Assembly (NCBI RefSeq): GCF_014863405.1
Contig: NZ_JACZZA010000007.1
Location: forward strand, 62,001 to 126,000
Source of the DNA: Dyella acidiphila
GTDB taxonomy: Bacteria; Pseudomonadota; Gammaproteobacteria; Xanthomonadales; Rhodanobacteraceae
Reading direction: 5' to 3'
DNA length: 64,000 nucleotides
The notes under the pieces are model-generated. The model searched no databases. It was not told the origin of the DNA and was given only the letters and a program-made list of their open reading frames with translations. Both the position numbers and the translations under genes were made by a program. Below, piece after piece: positions 56,555 to 64,000 of the stretch. How positions within the stretch are numbered: position 1 is the stretch's first letter; the number at the start of each line of letters is the position of its first letter.

Positions 56555-57522
56555 AAACCGTGTACTGGTTGATCAAGCGCGAATTCTGGGAGCACCGCGG
56601 CGGCTTTTTCTGGGCACCGGTGATTACCAGCGGCGTATTTTTGCTGCTTAACCTGATGGGCATCGTGGTGGCGGAAGTCACCGGGGCGCGCAACAACTTT
56701 TTCGGCGCCTTCGGCTCCAGCGACAGCATGAAGCTGAGCGATATGGTCCACTCGCTCGATGCGCACCAGATGGATTTGGTTGGCCAGGGACTGGATGTCG
56801 CCATGATGTCGGCCAGTTTCCTGATCAGCGTGGTGTTCTGCTTCGTAGTGTTTTTCTACTGCCTGGGCGCGCTGTATGACGACCGCCGCGACCGCAGCAT
56901 TCTGTTCTGGAAGTCGCTGCCGATTTCGAACACGCAGACGGTGCTGTCCAAAGTCATCGCCGCGTCGGTAGCCGCACCGTTCATCGCCATCGTATGCGGC
57001 GTGCTCACGGGTTTTGCGATGCTGCTGCTGTTCGCCATCACGCTGTCCTTGCATGGTGTTGGCGTGTGGTCGCTGCTGACCCTGGCGCATCCGTTCCACG
57101 TGATCGGCTTCATGCTCGGCTCGCTGCCGGTGTATATGTTGTGGTCGCTGCCCACGGTTGGCTGGCTGATGCTGTGCTCGTCCTGGGCCAGGAGCAAGCC
57201 GTTCCTGTGGGCGGTGGTGATCCCGGTGGCGGTAGGTGTGGTGCTGGGCTGGTTCCATCTGCTGGGCGTGCTCGAGCTGAGGGCCGACTGGTATTGGCGC
57301 GAAGTACTGGTCCGCGTGCTGTTCAGTGTCTTCCCCGGCGGCTGGCTGCAGAACGCAGAGCTGGTGCATATCGACCACGATCCGCACGCAGTCATCGATT
57401 TCCTCAGCCTGTCCAACTCCTACAGCGTGCTGGCCAAGCCCAATATCTGGATCGGCGCCGCCGTCGGCGTGGCCATGCTGGCCGGGGCGACCTGGTTCCG
57501 CCGCTGGCGCGACGACAGCTGA
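56551..57522 (+). CDS. ABC-2 type transporter permease
   Basis: 323-aa inner-membrane protein with about six hydrophobic segments, a long periplasmic loop after the first (about residues 45-85), and the ABC-2 motif LYDDRRDRSILFWKSLPIS, the coupling region to the ATPase. It is likely an exporter or a sensor-type transporter without a solute-binding protein. Coupled to the ATPase by ATGA. The substrate cannot be read from sequence. Confidence 0.9.
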   Translation: MKTVYWLIKREFWEHRGGFFWAPVITSGVFLLLNLMGIVVAEVTGARNNFFGAFGSSDSMKLSDMVHSLDAHQMDLVGQGLDVAMMSASFLISVVFCFVVFFYCLGALYDDRRDRSILFWKSLPISNTQTVLSKVIAASVAAPFIAIVCGVLTGFAMLLLFAITLSLHGVGVWSLLTLAHPFHVIGFMLGSLPVYMLWSLPTVGWLMLCSSWARSKPFLWAVVIPVAVGVVLGWFHLLGVLELRADWYWREVLVRVLFSVFPGGWLQNAELVHIDHDPHAVIDFLSLSNSYSVLAKPNIWIGAAVGVAMLAGATWFRRWRDDS

Positions 57523-57571
57523 CGCGACACACTCGCCGCCTGGCACACATGATCGGATAGGGGAATACATC

Positions 57572-58096
57572 ATGAAGTACTGCCGCACTGCCCTGCTGTT
57601 TGCACTTTGCGTTGCCGCCAGCGGCTGCAACGTTCCGCAGACCACCATGGCCAATGGCGCTGTTACATACGGCAACGACCTGGTCAGCCTGCATATAAAG
57701 GACGCGCCCGACGCGGTGATCAATGCCTCGGGCGACCTGCAGGTCGGCGACAAGGTGGTCAGCGTCGACGCTGCGCAACGGGGCCTGCTGATGCTGTATT
57801 ACCAGAACGTGCACGACGTCAATCACACCGGCCGCGAGATGGGCAAGATCGGCGCCAAGATGGGTGGCAGGGCGTTGAAGGACAAGATGCAGGGCAAGTC
57901 GGAAGCCGAGCAGGACAAAGACGCCCAGGCCGGCAGCGATCAGATCAAGACGCTGGCGCAGAAAATGTGCCAGGACGAAGCGAACATCAAGGCGGTGCAG
58001 GATCAGCTCGGTGCGCAGCTGGCCGACTTCAAGCCTTACGCCGGCATCTTCGACCAGCATGAAGTAAAGAGCTGCGCCGACGACGACAAGGATTAA
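57572..58096 (+). CDS. Lipoprotein resembling DUF2884/YggN, paralogue 1
   Basis: 174-aa lipoprotein: signal peptide with lipobox AASGC (Cys about 20). The core VSLHIKDAPDAVINASGDLQVGDK (read in parts), then VDAAQRGLLMLYYQNV, and a C-terminal pair of cysteines (KMCQDE and VKSCAD) are shared with the next gene. The pattern resembles DUF2884 proteins of Xanthomonadales; function unknown. A GATAGGGGAA segment supplies a Shine-Dalgarno before ATG 57572, 49 nt after the permease stop. Sited in the outer or inner membrane leaflet of the periplasm. Confidence 0.8.
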   Translation: MKYCRTALLFALCVAASGCNVPQTTMANGAVTYGNDLVSLHIKDAPDAVINASGDLQVGDKVVSVDAAQRGLLMLYYQNVHDVNHTGREMGKIGAKMGGRALKDKMQGKSEAEQDKDAQAGSDQIKTLAQKMCQDEANIKAVQDQLGAQLADFKPYAGIFDQHEVKSCADDDKD

Positions 58097-58130
58097 CCCG
58101 CTCTTTCAGGGATAAGCAGAGAGTCTCGCC

Positions 58131-58694
58131 ATGAATCATGCACGCCTGTTCGGAACTTTAGCCTTATGCGGCCTGCTTGCGGCCTGCAATCACGACAGCG
58201 GCCATTCGATCGATTTCGGTGCTGGCATCCACCTTTTCCACGGCAGCATCCGCACCGGTGATGGCCAGATCACGCTGCGCGCATCCCACGCGCCAGATGC
58301 CATCATCGATGCCGATGGCGATCTGCGGATCGACCAGCAGGCGGTAACGGTCGACCCGGCGGTGCGTGAATTGCTGAAGTCGTATTACCAGCACGCGATG
58401 ACGGTAGAAACCGACGGCATCGACACCGGCAAGGCCGGCGCCGCCGTCGGCAAGCAAGCGCTGCAAAGCGTGGTCAGCAGCTTGTCCGGCGGCAATTCAG
58501 GGCAAATCAAACAGCAGGTCGAAGCCAAGGCCCAGCAGGTGAAACTGGCCGCGCTGAAACTCTGCAACGATCTGGGCGGCATCCAGAGCGCCCAGGATCA
58601 GCTGGTCACGCAACTTCCGGCCTTCCAGCCCTATGGACATATCGTCAGCAACGACGACGTCAACGACTGCAAGAACGGCATCCACGTTAACTAA
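58131..58694 (+). CDS. Lipoprotein resembling DUF2884/YggN, paralogue 2
   Basis: 187-aa lipoprotein with lipobox LLAAC (Cys19). It aligns with the preceding protein over the whole mature part: APDAIIDADGDLRID, VDPAVRELLKSYYQ, GKAGAAVGKQAL, KLCNDLGGIQSAQDQL and the late Cys in VNDCKNG. The two conserved cysteines probably form a disulfide. It is most likely a tandem duplicate kept for a paired or heteromeric role. 34 nt separate the two genes. The operon ends before the inverted repeat at 58751-58833. Confidence 0.8.
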   Translation: MNHARLFGTLALCGLLAACNHDSGHSIDFGAGIHLFHGSIRTGDGQITLRASHAPDAIIDADGDLRIDQQAVTVDPAVRELLKSYYQHAMTVETDGIDTGKAGAAVGKQALQSVVSSLSGGNSGQIKQQVEAKAQQVKLAALKLCNDLGGIQSAQDQLVTQLPAFQPYGHIVSNDDVNDCKNGIHVN

Positions 58695-58750
58695 GTGGGG
58701 CGTTTGAACGCTTCGACATGGTCGCTGCTGCTGCGTTATCCGTCACCCCC

Positions 58751-58833
58751 AAAACCGTCATCCCGGCGAAGGCCGGGACCCAGCTCACCACATAAAGCCA
58801 CTAGGTCCCGGCCTTCGCCGGGATGACGGTTTT
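58751..58833. repeat. 30-bp perfect inverted repeat, REP/BIME-like
   Basis: Arms 58751-58780 and 58804-58833 are perfect inverse copies separated by 23 nt. Each arm also holds a small palindrome (TCCCGGC-N4-GCCGGGA). The sequence type GTCATCCCGGCGAAGGCCGG is of the dispersed extragenic palindrome class seen in many proteobacteria. It can fold into a very stable hairpin with T4 at its end and so also act as terminator for the ABC operon and for the convergent fumC. Confidence 0.85.
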
Positions 58834-58894
58834 AGGCTTGCAGCGGGATGATGGCGAGGTTAGCTGCGGTTGGTGTCGGTAGTGCAGCAACGCC

Positions 58895-60292
58895 TCAACC
58901 GCCGCCACCGCCGCCATGAATCCCACCCTTGGTCAGCGCGCGCGGATCAAGCAGCTTCTTCAGCGCGTCCTTCGATAAACCCGACTGCTCCAGGGCCACA
59001 TCCATGATCGGGCGCTGTTCCTTGTAAGCCTGCTTGGCGATCTTCGCGCCCTTCTCGTAGCCGATCACCGGATTCAGGGCGGTAACCAAGATCGGATTCA
59101 TCGCCAGCGCCTGGTCCACCCGCGCGGTGTTGACGCGGAAGCCGGCAATTGCCTTGTCGGCCAGCAGGCGCGACACATTGGCCAAAATATGGATCGACTG
59201 CAGCAGGTTGTAGGCAATCAGCGGCAGCATCACATTGAGTTGGAAATTGCCCGACTGTCCCGCCACGGTAATCGCCGCATCGTTGCCGATCACCTGCGCC
59301 GCCACCATCGCCGTGGCTTCGGGAATCACCGGATTGACCTTGCCGGGCATGATCGACGAGCCCGGCTGCAGTGCCGGCAATTCGATTTCGCCGATGCCGG
59401 CCAGCGGACCGGAGTTCATCCAGCGCAGGTCGTTGGCGATCTTCATCAAGCCCACCGCCAGCGCCTTGAGCTGGCCGGAAAGTTCGACCGCCGCATCCTG
59501 CGCGGCCATGCCTTCGAAATAATTGGCGGCCGAGTCGAAGCGCACACCGGTAAGCTTTTTCAACTCGCGCGCCACGCTGGCGCCGAACTTCGGATCGGCG
59601 TTGATACCGGTGCCTACTGCTGTGCCGCCCAGGGGCAACTGGCGCATGCGCCGCAGGCTGTCCTGGATGCGCTCGATCGCCGATTCGATCTGCGCCGACC
59701 AGCCGGACAGCTCCTGCCCGAACGTCACCGGCATCGCATCCATCAAGTGCGTGCGCCCGGTCTTGGGCACATTGCGCAGCTCGCGCGCCCGGCGATCGAT
59801 GCTGCGCTTGAGATGCTTGAGCGCCGGCAGCAGCTGTTCGTGCGCCGTCAAAGTCGCGCTGACGTGGATGGTGGTGGGAATCACGTCATTGGAGCTCTGC
59901 CCGTAATTGACGTGATCGTTCGGATGGATCTTGGCGCCCGCCTTGGCGGCGAGGTGCGCAATCACCTCATTGGCATTCATATTGGTGCTGGTCCCCGAGC
60001 CGGTCTGGAATACGTCGATCGGGAACTGGGCGTCGAACTCTCCCTCGGCCACCGCGAGCGCGGCCTTGCGGATCGCGCTCGCCTGGGTCTTTTTCAAATG
60101 CCCAAGGGCAAGGTTGGCGTCGGCGGCGGCAGCCTTGATCAGGCCCAGCGCACGGATGAAGGCGCGCGGCAAATGCAGGCCAGAGATGGGAAAATTATCG
60201 ATCGCGCGCTGGGTCTGCGCGCCATAGAGGGCATCGGCGGGCACCTTCAATTCGCCCATGCTGTCGTGCTCGATCCGGAAACCGCTGCTCAT
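58895..60292 (-). CDS. fumC: Class II fumarate hydratase
   Basis: 465-aa iron-independent fumarase of the TCA cycle (fumarate to L-malate). Family motifs: TGSGTSTNMNANEV, GRTHLMDA, and the lyase signature GSSIMPGKVNP. The start MSSGFRIEHDSMGE matches FumC, not aspartase. The C-terminus ends in HGGGGGG, a glycine tail beyond the usual family end. ATG 60292; divergent from purB with a 159-bp promoter region. Confidence 0.95.
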   Translation of the reverse strand: MSSGFRIEHDSMGELKVPADALYGAQTQRAIDNFPISGLHLPRAFIRALGLIKAAAADANLALGHLKKTQASAIRKAALAVAEGEFDAQFPIDVFQTGSGTSTNMNANEVIAHLAAKAGAKIHPNDHVNYGQSSNDVIPTTIHVSATLTAHEQLLPALKHLKRSIDRRARELRNVPKTGRTHLMDAMPVTFGQELSGWSAQIESAIERIQDSLRRMRQLPLGGTAVGTGINADPKFGASVARELKKLTGVRFDSAANYFEGMAAQDAAVELSGQLKALAVGLMKIANDLRWMNSGPLAGIGEIELPALQPGSSIMPGKVNPVIPEATAMVAAQVIGNDAAITVAGQSGNFQLNVMLPLIAYNLLQSIHILANVSRLLADKAIAGFRVNTARVDQALAMNPILVTALNPVIGYEKGAKIAKQAYKEQRPIMDVALEQSGLSKDALKKLLDPRALTKGGIHGGGGGG

Positions 60293-60433
60293 GGCTGTGC
60301 CTCGTGCTGGGGAAAACGCGTGGGAATGTCAGCTCAGATGCGGAGCCGGCGCGTACATCACAAGGCCGCTCTGCCGGCCGACTATAGGCCCGCCGACGCA
60401 AACCGCGCAGCAATGTAAAATGCCGGGTTCTGA

Positions 60434-61819
<1,386 letters not shown>

Positions 61820-61886
61820 TCGGCTGAACCGGACAAAGCAGTGCGGCATTTGTCATGATGCCCACTGCCTCGTTCGAACGAGCCTC

Positions 61887-62636
61887 ATGTCGCCGCTTTC
61901 CGAATTTTTCATTTTCACCGGCATCGGTGCGCTGGCCCAGTTGGTGGACGGCGCGCTGGGCATGGCATACGGCGTAACCTCGGCCGGCATGTTGCTGGGC
62001 ATGGGCATGCCGCCGGCACTGGCCAGCGCCAGCGTGCATTACGCAGAGACCTTCACCTGCGGCGCATCCGGCCTCAGCCATTGGTGGGCCGGCAATGTGC
62101 AGAAGCGCCTGTTCTGGGTGCTGGCGATTCCCGGCGTGATCGGCGCGGTGATCGGCGCCACCTTGCTGGCACATCTGCCGCCGGCATGGATCCGCTATTT
62201 CCTTACGCCGTACCTGCTGTTCATGGGCCTGTTCCTGCTGTTTCGCAGCACTCGCCGCAAAGAGCGGCGGGAGGATGTGCCGCGCGGCACCGGCGTGCTC
62301 GGCTTTATCGCGGGGCTGCTCGACGCGGCCGGCGGCGGCGGCTGGAGCGCGCTCACCGTCACCACCATGGTGGCGCGCGGGCAGGAACCGCGCATGGTGA
62401 TCGGCAGCGTGCACCTGGCCAAATGCATTGTGAGCCTTGCCGCCAGCATCACCTTTCTGCTCAGCATCGGCGAAAGCAAATTGCATGTGGTACTGGGCCT
62501 GATCCTGGGCGGCGTGATCGCGGCGCCGTTCGGCGCATGGCTGGTACGCCGGCTGCCGGCGCGCGTCACCACGCTGATGGCCGGCCTCACCGTGCTGGCG
62601 CTGGGCCTGTACAACTTCTACCGGCTGCTACGCTGA
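61887..62636 (+). CDS. TauE/SafE-family permease (DUF81)
   Basis: 249-aa inner-membrane protein with about eight hydrophobic segments in two halves, each containing the family glycine-rich motif (QLVDGALGMAYGVTSAG and LLDAAGGGGWSALTV). TauE/SafE proteins are proposed exporters of sulfite, sulfoacetate or other organosulfur or anionic compounds. Start ATG 61887 is 67 nt after purB; substrate cannot be predicted because no sulfur-metabolism genes are adjacent. Confidence 0.9.
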   Translation: MSPLSEFFIFTGIGALAQLVDGALGMAYGVTSAGMLLGMGMPPALASASVHYAETFTCGASGLSHWWAGNVQKRLFWVLAIPGVIGAVIGATLLAHLPPAWIRYFLTPYLLFMGLFLLFRSTRRKERREDVPRGTGVLGFIAGLLDAAGGGGWSALTVTTMVARGQEPRMVIGSVHLAKCIVSLAASITFLLSIGESKLHVVLGLILGGVIAAPFGAWLVRRLPARVTTLMAGLTVLALGLYNFYRLLR

Positions 62637-62653
62637 GCCGGTGCGGGCAGGTC

Positions 62654-63253
62654 TCAGCGCGTCAGATCGCAGATCCAGTTCACTTCCCAGTTGCGGCCAC
62701 CATCGGCGGAAAACGACTGCTCCATATGCGCCGCATGTGGCGAAACGTTCTGCCACATCCAGCGCACCAGCACCACGCGCCCGTTCCAGCTGATGCGGTT
62801 GTAGAACTCGCCGCGGTTGCCGTGAAACTCGCCCACCACCGGCGCGGCCGGATCGAGCTCGCCGTTGTCGGCATCGAAACCGTAGATGATCCACTGGTGC
62901 GTGTGCGGGTTGTACATGCGCAGGGTCTGTGCGCGCAGATGCTGGGTCTTGTCGGTGCTGGTCACCTCGAACTGCTCGACATTGGCGTTGGTATCGAACA
63001 GTTTGTGGTGATTGGAAATACCGTCGTATTCCACCCAGTCGTGCGCGCCGACCAGGCGATCCGGCAGGCGTCGCACATGCGCCTTCCAGTCGCCGATCAG
63101 GAAATCGAAATCGTGGGCGCCGTCGCGTTGCGGGCCGGTCATCACGGCATTGGGATCGGCCGTGCTGTCACTGGCCGCCGCGATGCCGGTCAGGCACAGC
63201 AGTCCGACGATCAGTGCTACGAGGAACTTCGGTGCAGCGTTTCGCGCAGCCAT
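62654..63253 (-). CDS. Secreted protein, DUF1579/lipocalin-like, unknown function
   Basis: 199-aa exported protein: signal peptide about residues 1-27 (ends GIAAA), then a beta-rich domain beginning HDFDFLIGDWKAHVRRL, with several aromatic and HH-containing strands (NHHKLFDTN, HQWIIYGF, FYNRISWNG, VRWMWQNV). The start resembles DUF1579-type and nitrobindin-like barrels, which often open with DFLxGxW, but I cannot assign a family securely. ATG 63253. Convergent with the TauE-like gene, 17 nt apart. Confidence 0.7.
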   Translation of the reverse strand: MAARNAAPKFLVALIVGLLCLTGIAAASDSTADPNAVMTGPQRDGAHDFDFLIGDWKAHVRRLPDRLVGAHDWVEYDGISNHHKLFDTNANVEQFEVTSTDKTQHLRAQTLRMYNPHTHQWIIYGFDADNGELDPAAPVVGEFHGNRGEFYNRISWNGRVVLVRWMWQNVSPHAAHMEQSFSADGGRNWEVNWICDLTR

Positions 63254-63389
63254 GCTCTCCTCCCGTGGTCGCCCGGCACAGGGCGTGGCACAGAATCGGT
63301 CGCCACCTTCGGCGAGACATGTGCCGGATGGGCTGCATCGATCGGTCCCCGGCGCTTATCGGCGGACGGATTGCCTACAATGCCACCCC

Positions 63390-64000
63390 ATGACTCTCGC
63401 CTCCTCCTCCCGCAAGCCGCTGCCGATCGAAGTGCGCGGTACCTCCAGGCTGCCGCTGGGCATGACCGCCGCCCAGTTTCTGCGCGACTACTGGCAGAAG
63501 CGCCCGCTGCTGATCCGCAATGCCTTCGCCGATTTTCAATCGCCGGTTGCGCCGGAAGACCTCGCCGGCCTGGCCTGCGAGGAAAACGCGCTGTCGCGCC
63601 TGATCCAGCACGATGAAGCGCGCGAACGCTGGCGCGTGAAATCCGGGCCCCTGAGCGAAGGCGATTTCGCCAAGACCGGCGATGCGAACTGGACCCTGCT
63701 GGTGCAGGACGTCGACAAGTGGGACATGGATGTCGCCGCCCTGCTCGATCATTTCAGCTTCCTGCCGAGCTGGCGCGTGGACGACGTGATGATCTCCTAC
63801 GCCGAGCCGGGCGGCGGCGTGGGTGCGCACGTCGATCAATACGATGTGTTCCTGCTGCAAGGCCTCGGCCAGCGCCATTGGGCGATCAGCACCGATCCGC
63901 AGGCGCCGAGGGATTTCCGCGACGATGTGGAGCTCAAGCAGCTCAAGCAATTCGAACCCACCCACGAATGGCTGCTGGAACCGGGCGACATGCTGTACCT
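63390..64000 (+). CDS. roxA: Ribosomal protein uL16 arginine hydroxylase RoxA (partial, cut by window end)
   Basis: JmjC-type 2-oxoglutarate- and Fe(II)-dependent oxygenase (YcfD in E. coli) that hydroxylates an arginine of ribosomal protein L16. 203 codons are visible; the family is about 370-400 aa, so the C-terminal winged-helix and dimerisation parts lie outside. The segment LLIRNAFADF, the substrate loop and the metal-binding HxD motif (His147, Asp149 in GGGVGAHVDQYDVFLLQ, read in parts) are present; the second His is expected at about residue 200-215. ATG 63390 gives the family-like start. Transcribed away from the secreted-protein gene. Confidence 0.92.
   Translation, partial: MTLASSSRKPLPIEVRGTSRLPLGMTAAQFLRDYWQKRPLLIRNAFADFQSPVAPEDLAGLACEENALSRLIQHDEARERWRVKSGPLSEGDFAKTGDANWTLLVQDVDKWDMDVAALLDHFSFLPSWRVDDVMISYAEPGGGVGAHVDQYDVFLLQGLGQRHWAISTDPQAPRDFRDDVELKQLKQFEPTHEWLLEPGDMLY

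Noticed and set aside
63375-63965. Minus-strand frame at the right end of the window.
   Set aside because: It lies opposite roxA, whose plus-strand reading has clear JmjC motifs; the minus frame has none.

Overview
This 64 kb window is a high-GC (roughly 60-65% by eye) chromosomal segment from a gammaproteobacterium of the order Xanthomonadales, most likely a Rhodanobacteraceae member (Dyella/Rhodanobacter/Frateuria-like). That placement is inferred from gene order: rpoE-rseA-mucD without rseB, smc-zipA, tig-clpP-clpX-lon-hupB flanked by tRNA genes, and the family types present. I see no rRNA operon, insertion sequence, prophage or CRISPR array. Nearly all of the window is core genome, densely packed, with many 4-nt start/stop overlaps.

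Layout. 0-13.7 kb: rlmD and a CYTH phosphohydrolase; a YdbH/AsmA-like envelope protein; an orphan REC-Hpt regulator; the lepA-lepB-DUF4845-rnc-era-recO operon; and the envelope-stress operon rpoE-rseA-mucD, preceded by a sigma-E-type promoter that suggests autoregulation. 13.8-24.3 kb: a large PAS/GAF/GGDEF/EAL protein translationally coupled to an unknown 163-aa protein, a FadB-like beta-oxidation protein, ugd-slyX-DUF2058, a periplasmic FKBP isomerase and a KefB-like antiporter. 24.4-37 kb: a tRNA Ala-Glu-Asp operon, DUF1249-ppsR divergent from ppsA, a second signal peptidase I, tRNA-Ser, a PP2C phosphatase, then dnaQ-rnhA-yafS divergent from gloB-mltD, and ppiD.

37-49 kb: the protein-quality-control block tig-clpP-clpX-lon-hupB, with tRNA genes on both sides (Val and Asp just after hupB; Leu, Lys, His, Arg, Pro, Arg upstream of tig), an aminotransferase/omega-amidase pair, and a divergent LysR/azoreductase pair. 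48.7-58.8 kb: smc-zipA (without the usual ligA after it), yciI-bolA, a stand-alone short YidC/Oxa1-like protein, and then the most accessory-looking locus. That locus is a six-gene set read from one strong promoter: a small exported protein, a YtrA-type GntR regulator, an ABC-2 ATPase and permease, and two paralogous lipoproteins. A near-perfect 22-bp palindrome covers the -10 box, so the operon looks built for self-repression and induction, probably by an envelope or antimicrobial signal. 58.9-64 kb: fumC, purB, a TauE-type permease, a secreted protein of unknown function, and the start of the ribosomal oxygenase roxA (cut by the window end).

Functionally the window is dominated by envelope quality control (sigma-E/MucD, FkpA, PpiD, two LepB enzymes, MltD, YdbH-like, YidC-like), cytosolic proteostasis (Tig, ClpXP, Lon), genome maintenance (RecO, DnaQ, RnhA, SMC, HU) and RNA/translation (RlmD, LepA, Era, RNase III, 12 tRNAs, RoxA). 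Start codons were chosen by reading frame, family N-termini and visible Shine-Dalgarno sequences; several are GTG or TTG. All family assignments come from motif recognition by eye, not from database searches.
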